64,000 nucleotides of DNA from Dyella sp. BiH032 (GTDB lineage: Bacteria; Pseudomonadota; Gammaproteobacteria; Xanthomonadales; Rhodanobacteraceae): the NCBI RefSeq assembly GCF_031954525.1, contig NZ_CP134867.1:2294001-2358000 (forward strand). The letters run 5' to 3'. The translations under genes and the position numbers were made by a program. Of the stretch, positions 8,641 to 18,562 are shown one piece after another (position 1 is the stretch's first letter; each line of letters opens with the position of its first letter). The notes beneath the pieces are model-generated. The model saw only the letters and a list, made by a program, of their open reading frames with translations, did no database searches and was not told the DNA's origin.

Positions 8641-8774
8641 CGTTTCTGCATTTTGCAACGTCCTAACCCGTATGGTTCGCGACTCGCGCACCATACGGTG
8701 CGACGGCATCCACGCGGCTTCCGCGGGATGACTGCCTACGAGGCAGGCACACGGAACCATGAAGGAAAGAGAGC

Positions 8775-10013
8775 ATGAGCAAACGACGTGTGGTTGTAAC
8801 TGGGCTCGGCATCATTTCGCCGGTCGGCAACGATATCGCCACGGCCTGGGACAACGTTTTGAAGGGTGTGAGCGGCATCGGGCCGGTGAGCCACTTCGAC
8901 GCTGCGGGCTACGCCACGCGCATCGCCGGCGAAGTGCGTGGTTTCGATCCTGCGCAGTGGATCGCCCCTAAAGACATCAAGAAGATGGACCCGTTCATCC
9001 ACTACGGCATCGCCGCAGGCACGCAAGCCCTGCGCGATTCCGGTTTGGAAGTGACGGAAGCCAACGCGCCGCGCGTCGGTGTGGCGGTCGCCGCCGGCAT
9101 CGGCGGCCTGCATACCATCGAGCACACCTCGATCGAACTGCACGAAAAGGGCCCGCGTCGCGTGTCGCCGTTCTTCGTGCCCAGCTCGATCATCAACATG
9201 GTGTCCGGCCATCTGTCGATCATGTATGGCCTGAAGGGCCCGAACATCGCCTGCGTCACCGCCTGCACTACGGGCACGCACAACATCGGTCTGGCCGCGC
9301 GCATGATCCAGTACGGCGACGCCGACGTGATGATCGCTGGCGGCGCTGAGTTCGCTACCACCGGCACGGCGATGGCGGGCTTCTGCTCGGCCAAGGCGAT
9401 GTCCACCCGCAACGACGAGCCGACCAAGGCGAGCCGTCCGTGGGACAAGGATCGCGACGGCTTCGTGCTGTCCGACGGCGCCGGCGTGCTGGTGCTGGAG
9501 GAATACGAGCACGCCAAGGCGCGCGGCGCGAAGATCTACTGCGAGCTGGTTGGCTTCGGCATGAGTGGCGATGCCTACCACATCACCGCCCCCAGCGAGG
9601 GCGGCGAGGGTGCGGCCCGCTGCATGGACAGCGCACTGAAGGACGGCGGCATCAATCCGGCCGACGTGCAGTACGTCAACGCGCATGGCACCTCGACGCC
9701 GCTCGGCGACCTGGGTGAAGTGCTCGCGGCCAAGCGAGTGTTCGGCGATCATGCCTACAAGCTCGCCATGAGTTCGACCAAGTCGGTCACCGGCCATCTG
9801 TTGGGCGCGGCGGGCGGCGTGGAGGCGATCTTCTCGATCCTCGCGCTGCGCGACCAGGTGGTCCCGCCGACCATCAACCTGGACGAGCCGGGCGAAGGCT
9901 GCGACCTGGACTTCGTACCGAATACGGCACGCGAGACGAAGCTGGACGTGGTGATCTCCAACTCCTTCGGCTTCGGCGGCACCAACGGCACGCTGGCGTT
10001 CCGCCGCCTCTGA
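8775..10013 (+). CDS. fabF: beta-ketoacyl-ACP synthase II
   Basis: A 412-residue KAS II, which elongates acyl-ACP with malonyl-ACP. The catalytic Cys164 (TACTTGTH), His304 (NAHGTSTP) and His341 ([10 protein letters not shown]) and the closing glycine-rich NSFGFGGTN are all present. FabF rather than FabB is supported by length and by the position directly after acpP. The start [18 protein letters not shown] is preceded by an AAGGAAAGAGAG ribosome binding site. pabB starts 7 bp after its stop. Confidence 0.97.
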   Translation: MSKRRVVVTGLGIISPVGNDIATAWDNVLKGVSGIGPVSHFDAAGYATRIAGEVRGFDPAQWIAPKDIKKMDPFIHYGIAAGTQALRDSGLEVTEANAPRVGVAVAAGIGGLHTIEHTSIELHEKGPRRVSPFFVPSSIINMVSGHLSIMYGLKGPNIACVTACTTGTHNIGLAARMIQYGDADVMIAGGAEFATTGTAMAGFCSAKAMSTRNDEPTKASRPWDKDRDGFVLSDGAGVLVLEEYEHAKARGAKIYCELVGFGMSGDAYHITAPSEGGEGAARCMDSALKDGGINPADVQYVNAHGTSTPLGDLGEVLAAKRVFGDHAYKLAMSSTKSVTGHLLGAAGGVEAIFSILALRDQVVPPTINLDEPGEGCDLDFVPNTARETKLDVVISNSFGFGGTNGTLAFRRL

Positions 10014-10020
10014 CCGGCGC

Positions 10021-11373
10021 GTGACTTCCATCAGCCGTAGTCTGCACGGCCGGCGCGACCTGCTCGCGCCGGCCGCTGCATTTCCGGACCGCTATCCCTG
10101 CCTGCTGCAGAGCGTGGTACGCGGCACGCCGCAGACCCGTTTCGACCTGCTCTTCGCCTTTCCCTGCGACAGCCTGACACTGCATGGCGACGGCCGCGTG
10201 GTGGACGCCGCAGGCGCCGTGCAGTCGCAGGGTTTCCTGCATGCGCTCGATGCCGCGTGGCAGGCCGAGCGCATTCCATGCGCCATGGATGATGGCCTGC
10301 CGTTCCATGGCGGATGGGTCCTGTTGCTCGCCTACGAACTGGCAGGGGAGATCGAACCGCGCTTGCGGCTGAGGCATTCGGACGTTCTACCCGTTGCGCT
10401 CGCACTCCGTTGCCCCGCGGCGGTCATCGTCGATCACGAGCGCGATTGCACCGTATTGGTCGCCGAGCCGGGGCACGAGGATCTGCTCGACCGCATGGCA
10501 GCGGACCTTGACGCTTCGCCGGTCATTCTGCCGCTGCCGTCGCCGCAGGTGCAGGGTGAGGACGACCCGTGCCGTTTTCTCGATGGCGTCGCGCGCATCC
10601 ATGAGCACCTTCACGCGGGCGACATCTTCCAGGTCAACCTGTCGCGGGCGTGGCGGGCGCGCTACGCGGAGCCGCCGTCGCCGGCGTCCCTCTATGCCTC
10701 GCTGCGCGAAGCCAATCCGGCGCCGTTCGCGGGCCTGTTCCAGCAGCCTGGCTGGGCGGTGGTGAGCTCGTCGCCCGAGCGGCTCGTCGAGGTGCGCCGC
10801 GGCGTGGCGCAGACGCGCCCGATCGCCGGCACGCGTCCGCGTACGCCGGCGGACGACGAACTGGCGCGTATCCGCGAGTTGCGCACCCACCCCAAGGAGC
10901 GTGCCGAGCACGTCATGCTCATCGATCTGGAACGCAACGACCTGGGTCGCGTCTGCGTGCCGGGCACGGTGGAGGTGGACGAGCTGATGGTGGTGGAAAG
11001 CTATGCCCACGTGCATCACATCGTTTCCAACGTGCGCGGCCGGTTGCGCGCGGGCGTCACGCCTGGACAGGTGATCGCGGCGACGTTTCCCGGCGGCACC
11101 ATCACCGGCTGCCCCAAGGTGCGCTGCATGGAGATCATCGCCGCCCTGGAAGACGCGCCGCGCGGCGCGTATACCGGTGCCATGGGCTACCTCGACCGTA
11201 ATGGCGACCTGGACCTGAACATCCTCATCCGCACACTCACGCTGGCCGGCCGGGAAGTGAGCCTGCGCGCCGGTGCCGGCATCGTCGCCGATTCCGTGGC
11301 GGAGAAAGAACTGGACGAGACGCGGGCCAAGGCGCGCGGCCTGTTGCGGGCGCTGGGAGTGGCGGACGGATGA
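10021..11373 (+). CDS. pabB: aminodeoxychorismate synthase component I
   Basis: A 450-residue chorismate-utilising enzyme. Working with a glutamine amidotransferase subunit, PabB converts chorismate to 4-amino-4-deoxychorismate for folate synthesis. The C-terminal domain shows GDIFQVNLSRAW, HVMLIDLERNDLGRV, FPGGTITGCPKVRCMEII and a GAGIVADS end, typical of the family. Context (overlap with pabC, then mltG-tmk-holB) supports PabB over TrpE. The motif that is PIKGT in E. coli PabB reads PIAGT here (about residues 267-271), as in anthranilate synthase, so the lysine nucleophile is missing. Confidence 0.9.
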   Translation: MTSISRSLHGRRDLLAPAAAFPDRYPCLLQSVVRGTPQTRFDLLFAFPCDSLTLHGDGRVVDAAGAVQSQGFLHALDAAWQAERIPCAMDDGLPFHGGWVLLLAYELAGEIEPRLRLRHSDVLPVALALRCPAAVIVDHERDCTVLVAEPGHEDLLDRMAADLDASPVILPLPSPQVQGEDDPCRFLDGVARIHEHLHAGDIFQVNLSRAWRARYAEPPSPASLYASLREANPAPFAGLFQQPGWAVVSSSPERLVEVRRGVAQTRPIAGTRPRTPADDELARIRELRTHPKERAEHVMLIDLERNDLGRVCVPGTVEVDELMVVESYAHVHHIVSNVRGRLRAGVTPGQVIAATFPGGTITGCPKVRCMEIIAALEDAPRGAYTGAMGYLDRNGDLDLNILIRTLTLAGREVSLRAGAGIVADSVAEKELDETRAKARGLLRALGVADG

Positions 11374-12197
11374 CCGGCTCGTTCCGGGTGCTGGTCGATG
11401 GCGTCGAGGGCGGCGCACTGTCCCCGCTCGATCGCGGGCTCACCTATGGCGACGGTCTGTTCGAAACGATTCGCTTCGTTCAAGGCCGGGCTCCCTTGTG
11501 GGGTCGCCACATGCGGCGCCTTTCCGAAAGTTGCGGACGCCTGCGGCTGCCGGTTCCCGATCAGGCGCTGCTGGCGCAGGAGGCCACGGAACTCGCACGT
11601 GGGATGCCGGATGCGGTGGTGCGCATCGTCATCACCCGCGGCGTAGGCGAGCGCGGTTACGTGCTGCCGACGGCGCCGCGTCTTAGCCGCATCGTGGCGG
11701 CTTTCGCCGTTCCGGTGCCGCATGCCAGCGCCTACCGGGATGGCGTGCGGCTGCGCCTGTGCCGACTGCGGCTGGCGGAACAGCCGGCGCTGGCCGGCAT
11801 GAAGCATCTCAATCGGCTGGAGCAGGTGCTGGCGCGGGCGGAGTGGGACGACCCGGCCATTGCCGATGGCGTACTCCTGGACGCTTCCGGGCGCGTCGTT
11901 TCTTCCACGATGGCCAACCTGTTCGCCGTGATCGGCGACCGGCTGGTCACGCCATCGCTGGATCGCTGCGGCGTGGCCGGCGTAGGGCGCGCCGAGGTGC
12001 TGGCCGCGCGCGACGTGGAGATCCGCGACTTGGCGCTGGACGAGCTGTTTCGTGCCAGTGAGCTTTTCCTCAGTTCGAGCGTCCGCGGCATCCTGCCGGT
12101 GCAGGCACTGGCCGATACCGTGTATGTTCCCGGACCGGTCACCCGCGCCCTGCAATCGCACTGGCGCGGCCTGGGTCTTCCGACGGAGCAGGCATGA
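11370..12197 (+). CDS. pabC: aminodeoxychorismate lyase
   Basis: A 275-residue PLP enzyme of fold type IV. PabC releases pyruvate from aminodeoxychorismate to give p-aminobenzoate. The PLP lysine is Lys145 in GMKHLNRLEQVLAR, and the entrance motif DRGLTYGDGLFET (residues 21-33) is typical. D-amino-acid and branched-chain aminotransferases share this fold, but the GMKHLNRL motif and the four-base overlap with pabB settle it as PabC. It overlaps mltG downstream by four bases. Confidence 0.95.
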   Translation: MTGSFRVLVDGVEGGALSPLDRGLTYGDGLFETIRFVQGRAPLWGRHMRRLSESCGRLRLPVPDQALLAQEATELARGMPDAVVRIVITRGVGERGYVLPTAPRLSRIVAAFAVPVPHASAYRDGVRLRLCRLRLAEQPALAGMKHLNRLEQVLARAEWDDPAIADGVLLDASGRVVSSTMANLFAVIGDRLVTPSLDRCGVAGVGRAEVLAARDVEIRDLALDELFRASELFLSSSVRGILPVQALADTVYVPGPVTRALQSHWRGLGLPTEQA

Positions 12198-13231
12198 GAC
12201 GACGCACGATGCAGGGGCGCGCGCCATGGCGCGGCCTGATTCTTCTGGTGCTGCTGGCAGCCGCCGGTGCGCTGGCCTATGGCTGGCTCGGCTTCTCGCG
12301 TTTCAGCCAGTCGCCGCTCAGCGTGCAGGGAACGGGGCAGAGCATCGACGTCGGCCGCGGCAGCAGCCTGAAGGAGATCGTCGCCCAGCTGCGCGCGCAA
12401 GGCGTCACCAGCGCGCATCCGCTTTACTGGCGCCTGCTCGCCGAGCAGTTGCGCGTGGCCGGTCGGCTGCATGCCGGCGAGTACGCGCTCGCGCCGGGCA
12501 TGACGCCGCGCGATCTGCTCTCCAACATGGCCGCCGGCAAGGTCGTGCAGCGCCATTTCACCATCGTCGACGGCTGGACCTTCCGCGAACTGCGCGATGC
12601 CCTGACCAAGGCCGACAAGCTGCGCCAGGACGGCGCCGCGCTCGACGACGCCGGTGTGATGGAGAAGATCGGCGCCGCCGGGGAAATGCCCGAAGGCCGC
12701 TTCCTGCCGGAAACCTATGCCTACGTGAAGGGCGATAGCGACCTGGACATTCTCCGGCGCGCGTACGCGGCGATGGCCAAGACGCTGGACTCGCTGTGGG
12801 CGCAGCGCGACAAGGATCTCCCGCTGGCCTCGCCATATGAGGCGCTGATCCTCGCTTCCATCGTGGAGAAGGAGACCGGCCGCGCCGACGAGCGTCCGCG
12901 CATCGCCGGCGTGTTCGTCCGCAGGCTACGCACGCACATGCTGCTGCAGACCGACCCCACCGTGATTTACGGCATGGGCGAGAGTTACGCCGGCAACATC
13001 CACCGAAGCGACCTGACCACGGATACGCCCTACAACACGTACACGCGGCCGGGCCTGCCGCCTACGCCGATCGCCCTTCCGGGCAGGCCGGCGCTGGAAG
13101 CTGCCTTGCATCCGGCCGAGGGCAGCGAGCTGTATTTCGTTTCGCGTGGCGACGGCAGCCACGTGTTCTCCAGCACACTGGAAGAACACAATCGCCATGT
13201 CGCGTGCTTTCAGTTGAAGCGGTGCCAATGA
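12194..13231 (+). CDS. mltG: endolytic murein transglycosylase
   Basis: A 345-residue MltG (YceG-like) protein. MltG cleaves nascent glycan strands at the inner membrane and acts as a terminator of glycan polymerisation. It has one N-terminal transmembrane helix (about residues 13-33), a LysM-like segment, and the catalytic Glu225 in ASIVEKETG, with the conserved end segment [18 protein letters not shown]. Four-base overlaps with pabC upstream and tmk downstream mark it as part of one operon. Confidence 0.95.
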   Translation: MRRRTMQGRAPWRGLILLVLLAAAGALAYGWLGFSRFSQSPLSVQGTGQSIDVGRGSSLKEIVAQLRAQGVTSAHPLYWRLLAEQLRVAGRLHAGEYALAPGMTPRDLLSNMAAGKVVQRHFTIVDGWTFRELRDALTKADKLRQDGAALDDAGVMEKIGAAGEMPEGRFLPETYAYVKGDSDLDILRRAYAAMAKTLDSLWAQRDKDLPLASPYEALILASIVEKETGRADERPRIAGVFVRRLRTHMLLQTDPTVIYGMGESYAGNIHRSDLTTDTPYNTYTRPGLPPTPIALPGRPALEAALHPAEGSELYFVSRGDGSHVFSSTLEEHNRHVACFQLKRCQ

Positions 13232-13866
13232 ATCACGAACGTGGAAAGTTCATCAGCCTTGAAGGCGGCGAAGGCGCCGGCAAGAGCACATTGCTCGCCG
13301 GTCTGCGCGCCTGCATCGAGCGACATGGTGTCGACCTGGTATTGACGCGCGAGCCGGGCGGTACCGAACTCGGCGAGGCGGTGCGTGCCATCGTGCTCGA
13401 CCCCGCGCGACGAAACATGGCGGCGGAGACCGAGCTGTTGCTGATGTTCGCCTCGCGCGCCCAGTTGGTCCGCGAAGTGATCGAACCGGCGCTGGCGGCG
13501 GGACGCTGGGTGCTGTGCGATCGCTTCACCGATGCCAGTTACGCCTATCAGGGCGGCGGCCGCGGCCAGCCGGCCGAACGGATCGCGGCGCTGGAGCAGT
13601 GGGCGACCGGCGGCTTGGCGCCGGACATCACCTTGCTGCTGGACCTGCCGGTCGCCACCGGCCGCGCACGCGCGGCCGGAAGAGGCGACGCGGACCGTAT
13701 CGAAGTCGAGGCCGATGCGTTCTTCGAGCGCGTGCGCTCGGCTTATCGCGCGCGCGCCGCGGCGCATCCCGGGCGCTTCCGCCTGATCGACGCCAACGGC
13801 TCGCCGGCCGATGTCCTGCGCGCCGCGGAGGAAGCCATCGCTCACTTGTTCGGGGCCGCACCATGA
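13228..13866 (+). CDS. tmk: thymidylate kinase
   Basis: A 212-residue dTMP kinase, which makes dTDP for DNA synthesis. The P-loop GGEGAGKS (residues 13-20), the DRF motif (98-100) with [10 protein letters not shown] after it, and a LID region with [14 protein letters not shown] (about 147-159) are visible. I use the start at 13228, whose ATG overlaps the mltG stop (ATGA), not the earlier in-frame ATG at 13204 inside mltG. It overlaps holB by four bases. Confidence 0.96.
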   Translation: MNHERGKFISLEGGEGAGKSTLLAGLRACIERHGVDLVLTREPGGTELGEAVRAIVLDPARRNMAAETELLLMFASRAQLVREVIEPALAAGRWVLCDRFTDASYAYQGGGRGQPAERIAALEQWATGGLAPDITLLLDLPVATGRARAAGRGDADRIEVEADAFFERVRSAYRARAAAHPGRFRLIDANGSPADVLRAAEEAIAHLFGAAP

Positions 13867-14798
13867 GTCCGATGCCCTGGCATGCGGAGCATTGGGAGCG
13901 GCTGCAGGCGCGCCGGCGCCGCGATGCCATGCCGCACGCGCTGCTGCTGTGCGGTCCGGCGGGACTGGGCAAGCGCGACTTTCTGCGCCGCTTCGTGCGC
14001 GGCCTGCTGTGCGAACAGTCCGTGGAAGGCGAGGCCTGCGGCCGGTGCCGCAGCTGCCTGCTGCTCGACGCGGGCACGCACCCGGACCTGGTCATGCTCG
14101 GCCTCGGGTTGCGCAAGGACGGGGCGCAGCGCAGCGACATCGTGGTCGACCAGATCCGCGATCTCTCCGCGCGCTTGGCCATGGCCAGCCAGTTCGGCGG
14201 CTGGCAGGTCGCCTGCATCGATCCGGCCGATGCCATGAATACCGCGGCGGCGAACGCCTTGCTCAAGACCCTCGAGGAGCCTTCGCCGAACACCTTGCTC
14301 CTGCTCGTCGCCGATGCGCCCTGGCGCATGCCGCAGACCATCCGCAGCCGTTGCCAGCGCATCGAATTCCAGTTGCCTTCGCGCGAAGAGGCGCTGGCCT
14401 GGCTGCAGGCCGAAGGCGTGAAGGATGCGGCGGCCGCGCTGGACGCCGCCGGGGGCAATCCCGGCATGGCCAAGACCTGGGCGGTAGAAGGCGCGCTGGC
14501 TCGCCGCCAGGAAGTGCGCAAGGACCTCGTCGCGCTGGCCGCTGGCCGCGGCGAAACGATGGAAGTCGTGCGTCGGTGGCTGGACAACGAGCCGGAGCAG
14601 CGACTGTGGTTCGCGGCGCAGGCGGCTGCCGACGAAGCGCGTGGCCGAGCGGCGGCAGGCAGCGGACCGCTCGCCAGCCATCTGGATGCCGAGGCGCTGG
14701 ATGACTGGTATCGCGCTGCGAATCAGACTCGCGACGCCCTGCGTGGTCCCCTGCGCGGCGACCTGCTGCTGCTCGAGCTGCTGTCGCGCTGGCGTTGA
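13863..14798 (+). CDS. holB: DNA polymerase III subunit delta prime
   Basis: A 311-residue delta-prime clamp-loader subunit. The zinc module CX8CX2CX2C is intact (Cys50, 59, 62, 65). The P-loop position reads GPAGLGKR (residues 31-38): the Ser/Thr that follows Lys in active ATPases is Arg, as expected for delta prime, which does not hydrolyse ATP. The SRC-like sensor ([10 protein letters not shown]) is present. The start overlaps the tmk stop by four bases. It ends the pabB-holB run. Confidence 0.94.
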   Translation: MSPMPWHAEHWERLQARRRRDAMPHALLLCGPAGLGKRDFLRRFVRGLLCEQSVEGEACGRCRSCLLLDAGTHPDLVMLGLGLRKDGAQRSDIVVDQIRDLSARLAMASQFGGWQVACIDPADAMNTAAANALLKTLEEPSPNTLLLLVADAPWRMPQTIRSRCQRIEFQLPSREEALAWLQAEGVKDAAAALDAAGGNPGMAKTWAVEGALARRQEVRKDLVALAAGRGETMEVVRRWLDNEPEQRLWFAAQAAADEARGRAAAGSGPLASHLDAEALDDWYRAANQTRDALRGPLRGDLLLLELLSRWR

Positions 14799-14848
14799 CC
14801 TCCGTTCCGGGAAAGCTCGCAGACAGCCCGCTTTTTTAAGCTGGGCGG

Positions 14849-16504
14849 ATGAGCTCGGGCAAGGAAAGAACCTTCACGGTCAGGTGGCCATGGCTGGCGC
14901 TGGCGCTTCTCGCCGCCATGCGCCTGGCATGGCTGAGCGCTTATCCGCTGAACTCCGACGAGGCGCAGCACGCGCACGTGGCGTGGGCGTGGACGCAGGG
15001 CCTGCGGCTCTATCGCGATGTCTTCGACAATCACGGCCCGCTCTTCAGCGGGCTGCACGCGCTGGTGCTGCGCGCGATCGGCGAACGCGCCGACGCGCTC
15101 GTCTGGCTGCGGCTGTCGATGCAGGCCTGGTATGCGCTTGCGCTGTACGCCGTGTGGCGGATGGGGCGCCGGCTCTATACGCCCAACATCGCGTTCTACG
15201 CCATGCTGATCGTGGCGCTGGTGCCACGCTTCTTCCTGGTGAGCGGCCAGTTCCGCACGGACGACATGTGGATGGCGCTGTGGCTGGCGGCCCTGGGCAT
15301 GGTGGCCGGCGCGCCGCCGCGGGCCTGGCGCTGGTTCGTCGCCGGCGTGCTCGCGGGGGGCGCCCTGTCGGTGTCGCAGAAGACGCTGGTGCTGCTGTGC
15401 CTGGCCGTGCTCGCGGGCGTGGTGGTTTCCCTGGCGCGTCCGGCGGGCAGACGCAACCCGCCGTTCCGTTCCATCGCATGCGGCCTGGCGGGGTTGTTGC
15501 TGGTGCCGGCCTTGTTCACTGCGTGGCTTGCCTGGCGCGGGGATCTTGGGCCGGCCTGGTATGCGCTGGTCGGCTACAACGTCGGCGGTGCGCGCAAGGC
15601 TTATGCCTTGCCCAAGTTCGCACTCTTCCTGCTGCTTTCCGGCCTTTGCGTGCGCCTGGCGTACGGCCATGTCCGCCGCCTGGCGCGCGAGGTCTTCGAC
15701 TGGCCCGTGTTTCTCGCCCTGCAAGCGGGCCTGTTCCTCCTGCTGGTCTGGTTCGTCTGGCCGCTGATCACGGCGCAGGATTTCCTGCCGGCGATTCCCC
15801 CGCTGGTGCTGGTGCTCTGCGGCGCCATCGCACGGCTGCCGTGGCTGCGGGAAAGCGCGTTGCGCCGCCGGATCCTGGCGAAGGCTGTCATCGGCATGGA
15901 ATGCGTGGCGCTGGTCATGACGGCGCCGCCGTGGCTCGACCGCCTCGCCGAGCAGCGTGACGAGCTGGCTGCGGTTCTTCGCTATACCGACGCGGGGGAC
16001 ACGGTGATGGACGCGAAGGGCGACGCCATCTTCCGCCCCCGGCCGTACTTCCCCGTGATCGAAAGCATGGCGATGCTCCGCCTGCGCAGCGGGCACATGC
16101 CCGATACCATTGCCGAGGCGCTGGTGCAGCATCGCACCATGCTGGTGCTTCGCCGCCGCCTGCCGCCTGCCAGCGATACGTTCGTGGAGAACCATTACCT
16201 GCCGCTGGCCGGCGATGTCTGGATGGCCGGCATGTACCTGCGCCCGGAGCGCGGAACACGCGCCGTCGACCTCGCCTTGCCGGGCGACTATGTATTGACG
16301 GACGGCAAGCAGCGTCTGCGGGCTTCGATCGACGGCGGTGCCGTCAGTGACTCATGGAATCTCGGCGTGGGAAGACATCGGATTGACGTAAGCAACGATC
16401 ACGCGCTGCTCCTGGTCTGGCGACAGGCCTGGGAGCGCGGCTGGCGACCGGCCGTGCTTCCGCCCCCGGCCGCTGGCGACGTCGGGGCAGGCGCATGCGA
16501 GTGA
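14849..16504 (+). CDS. membrane glycosyltransferase, GT39/PMT-like
   Basis: A 551-residue integral membrane protein with about ten hydrophobic segments, an acidic pair after the first (NSDEAQHAH, D37-E38) and a NHGPLFSG stretch in the same periplasmic loop. This is the layout of GT-C polyprenyl-phosphate-sugar transferases. The C-terminal 170 residues are soluble and lie in the periplasm. The PIG-L deacetylase gene starts 10 bp before its stop, so both are translated together. They probably build or modify one glycan, but the substrate is unknown. It is not a homologue-length copy of the protein at 1303-2898; only the general class is shared. Confidence 0.8.
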   Translation: MSSGKERTFTVRWPWLALALLAAMRLAWLSAYPLNSDEAQHAHVAWAWTQGLRLYRDVFDNHGPLFSGLHALVLRAIGERADALVWLRLSMQAWYALALYAVWRMGRRLYTPNIAFYAMLIVALVPRFFLVSGQFRTDDMWMALWLAALGMVAGAPPRAWRWFVAGVLAGGALSVSQKTLVLLCLAVLAGVVVSLARPAGRRNPPFRSIACGLAGLLLVPALFTAWLAWRGDLGPAWYALVGYNVGGARKAYALPKFALFLLLSGLCVRLAYGHVRRLAREVFDWPVFLALQAGLFLLLVWFVWPLITAQDFLPAIPPLVLVLCGAIARLPWLRESALRRRILAKAVIGMECVALVMTAPPWLDRLAEQRDELAAVLRYTDAGDTVMDAKGDAIFRPRPYFPVIESMAMLRLRSGHMPDTIAEALVQHRTMLVLRRRLPPASDTFVENHYLPLAGDVWMAGMYLRPERGTRAVDLALPGDYVLTDGKQRLRASIDGGAVSDSWNLGVGRHRIDVSNDHALLLVWRQAWERGWRPAVLPPPAAGDVGAGACE

Positions 16505-17412
16505 CGATCGATGCGCGGACCCGTCTTCTGGTCATCGCGCCGCACCCCGACGACGAAACGATCGCCGCCGGCGAGCTGATCCAGCATGTGCGCTCGGCGG
16601 GCGGCACCGTCGACATTCTTTTGCTCACCCCAGGCGACAACAATCCCTGGCCACAGCGCTGGCTGGAGCGACGGCTCTGGGTTGGCCCCGCGGACCGGCG
16701 CCGCTGGGGGCTGCGCCGCAGGCAAGAGGTCGGGCGGGCGCTGGCACGGCTGGGCCTGCCGGAGGAGGCGCTCCATCCGCTCGAGCTGCCGGACCTAGGC
16801 GTGACCACGCAGCTGCGCGAAGACTTGCCGGGCCTGGTCCGCGCATGGAGCGCGCAGCTGGCCCGTTGCCGGCCGACGGTGGTTGCCCTGCCATCGCTCG
16901 CCGATGGGCATCCCGACCACAGCGCCGCCCACGTCCTGGCGCGGTTGGCGGTGGCCGAGGGAGCAGGGGAGACGCCGCTGCTGCTCAGCTACCTGGTGCA
17001 TGGACGCCCGGAGGCTCGTGGCGAGCCTGTCGCGCTTGCCTCTACCGCTACCATGCACGACACCAAGCTGGCCGCGCTGGAGGAGCACCGCAGCCAGATG
17101 GCTCTCAGCGGCGGGCGCATGCGCCGGCTGGCGGATCGTCCCGAAGGTTTCCGCACGGTGGAGGCGGCGGACGGCTCCGGGGTGCTGCCATGGCAGCCGT
17201 CCGCGGCGATGCGCCCATGGCTCAAGCTGACCGTGGCCGATGGGGCAGGGGCGCGGACCTGGCCGTGGTCACGGGCGCCGCTGGCGCGCGAGCCGTCCGG
17301 AAGCTGGCGGCTCACGGAGCGCCCGCGTACGGCGGGACCCCGGTTCGCCAAGCTGCATGTCGATCTGCCGTCCTTGTGGATCTTCGATCACTGGGGATGG
17401 TGCGAGCTGTAG
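16495..17412 (+). CDS. PIG-L family deacetylase
   Basis: A 305-residue PIG-L/LmbE-type zinc deacetylase. The metal-binding motif PHPDDE (residues 16-21) and the second site DGHPDHSAAH (137-146) are intact. The family removes acetyl groups from N-acetylglucosamine-type sugars on lipids or small thiols. There is no signal peptide, so it acts in the cytoplasm. The last 100 residues are poorly conserved in type and have no motif I know. Its 10-bp overlap with the upstream glycosyltransferase suggests that it prepares the sugar which that enzyme later transfers. Confidence 0.88.
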   Translation: MRVTIDARTRLLVIAPHPDDETIAAGELIQHVRSAGGTVDILLLTPGDNNPWPQRWLERRLWVGPADRRRWGLRRRQEVGRALARLGLPEEALHPLELPDLGVTTQLREDLPGLVRAWSAQLARCRPTVVALPSLADGHPDHSAAHVLARLAVAEGAGETPLLLSYLVHGRPEARGEPVALASTATMHDTKLAALEEHRSQMALSGGRMRRLADRPEGFRTVEAADGSGVLPWQPSAAMRPWLKLTVADGAGARTWPWSRAPLAREPSGSWRLTERPRTAGPRFAKLHVDLPSLWIFDHWGWCEL

Positions 17413-17529
17413 CCGATCGGCCGTGACCGGGCTCGCACCCCCGGGCCGCGCCGCTTTACGCCCGGCGGCGTCGCTCGCTAGGATGGCCCGCATCGGGCCG
17501 GCACCGTCCACGGCCCGCGGGGAACCAAC

Positions 17530-17886
17530 ATGAATCCGGCCATCGCGGCCCGACAGGGCATCATTTCGCTGAAGATCAAGGACACGGCCGCGCTCTACAA
17601 CGCGTATATGCCGTTCCTCAAGCATGGCGGCCTGTTCGCCCCGACGGCCCAGAGCTATTCCCTCGGCGACGAAGTCGTGCTGCTGGTGAACCTGGCGGAC
17701 GAGGGCGAGCGCCTTTCCGTGGCGGGTAAGGTGGTATGGGTGACGCCGATGGGAGCCCAGGGCAATCGCACCGCCGGCATCGGAGTGCAATTCAACGATT
17801 CCTCCGACGGCGAAGTGGCCCGCTCCCGCATCGAGGCCATCCTCGCGGGCATGAGCGGTTCGGAGCGGCCGACCCACACCATGTGA
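17530..17886 (+). CDS. pilZ: type IV pilus assembly protein PilZ
   Basis: A 118-residue stand-alone PilZ-domain protein. It has the sequence features of the original PilZ (ISLKIKDTAALYNAYMPFLKHGGLF; GKVVWVTP; GIGVQFND) and, as in that subgroup, lacks the RxxxR c-di-GMP-binding motif at the N-terminus. PilZ of this kind works in type IV pilus assembly with PilB and FimX. It usually follows holB directly; here the glycosyltransferase and PIG-L genes lie between. The start MNPAIAARQG is 117 bp after the deacetylase, so it may have its own promoter. Confidence 0.92.
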   Translation: MNPAIAARQGIISLKIKDTAALYNAYMPFLKHGGLFAPTAQSYSLGDEVVLLVNLADEGERLSVAGKVVWVTPMGAQGNRTAGIGVQFNDSSDGEVARSRIEAILAGMSGSERPTHTM

Positions 17887-18008
17887 CGTCATCCTCACGC
17901 CGCGAGGCGTTGACTCGACGTTTGCGGGCTTCGATATCCCTGGGCGAAAAGGCCTGCGGCAGGCCCAGCCGGGCCCTTTTCCAGGCTTGATGAAGTAACC
18001 GTCAAGGC

Positions 18009-18036
18009 TTGTTGTTGTTAAGCGCACTGATACAAT
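18009..18036 (+). promoter_or_regulatory. extended -10 promoter for the nuo operon
   Basis: TTGTTG (18009-18014) and TACAAT (18031-18036) are 16 bp apart, and TG stands one base before the -10, giving an extended -10 element. The leader from here to nuoA (about 130 bp) can fold into hairpins (GGCCC/GGGCC near 18114-18129 and GACCGT/ACGGTC near 18147-18168). The stretch 17887-18172 holds no gene I can support. Confidence 0.7.
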
Positions 18037-18205
18037 GTCCCGATTCCCGAATTCAATCGTGGAAAGTCGGACGCTCGTGCCTGCAACGCGCGCGATCGTG
18101 GCTGGTTAGCCCACGGCCCCGAAAGGGCCAGCCGATCCCAGTAGCTGGACCGTTTTCCCCAGACGGTCACTGATGCGCCCCGACGGCGCGGAGGTACGTG
18201 ACATC

Positions 18206-18562
18206 GTGCTTGCCGAATACTGGCCCATCCTGCTGTTCATCGGCGTCGCGACGGGCTTAGGGCTCGTCCTGCTGGCCATCGGCCTCCTGGCTGGTCCGCG
18301 CCGTCCCGAATCCGAAAAGCTCTCGCCGTACGAATGCGGCTTCGAGGCTTTCGAGGACGCCCGCATGCGCTTCGACGTGCGCTATTACCTGCTGGCGATT
18401 CTCTTCATCATCTTCGACCTGGAAATCGCCTTCCTTTTCCCGTGGGCGGTGGTCTTCGACAAGATCGGCATCGTCGCCCTCGTGGAGATGGCGCTGTTCC
18501 TGCTGCTCCTGGTCATCGGTTTCGCTTACGTGTGGAAGAAGGGAGCACTGGAATGGGAGTGA
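18206..18562 (+). CDS. nuoA: NADH-quinone oxidoreductase subunit A
   Basis: A 118-residue membrane subunit with three transmembrane helices. NuoA helps form the junction between the membrane arm and the quinone site of complex I. The conserved segment [11 protein letters not shown] and the acidic [12 protein letters not shown] helix are present. I choose the GTG at 18206, which gives the usual NuoA start ([12 protein letters not shown]) and length and has GGAGG 11 bp upstream. An ATG at 18173 would add 11 residues. It overlaps nuoB by 10 bp. Confidence 0.95.
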   Translation: MLAEYWPILLFIGVATGLGLVLLAIGLLAGPRRPESEKLSPYECGFEAFEDARMRFDVRYYLLAILFIIFDLEIAFLFPWAVVFDKIGIVALVEMALFLLLLVIGFAYVWKKGALEWE

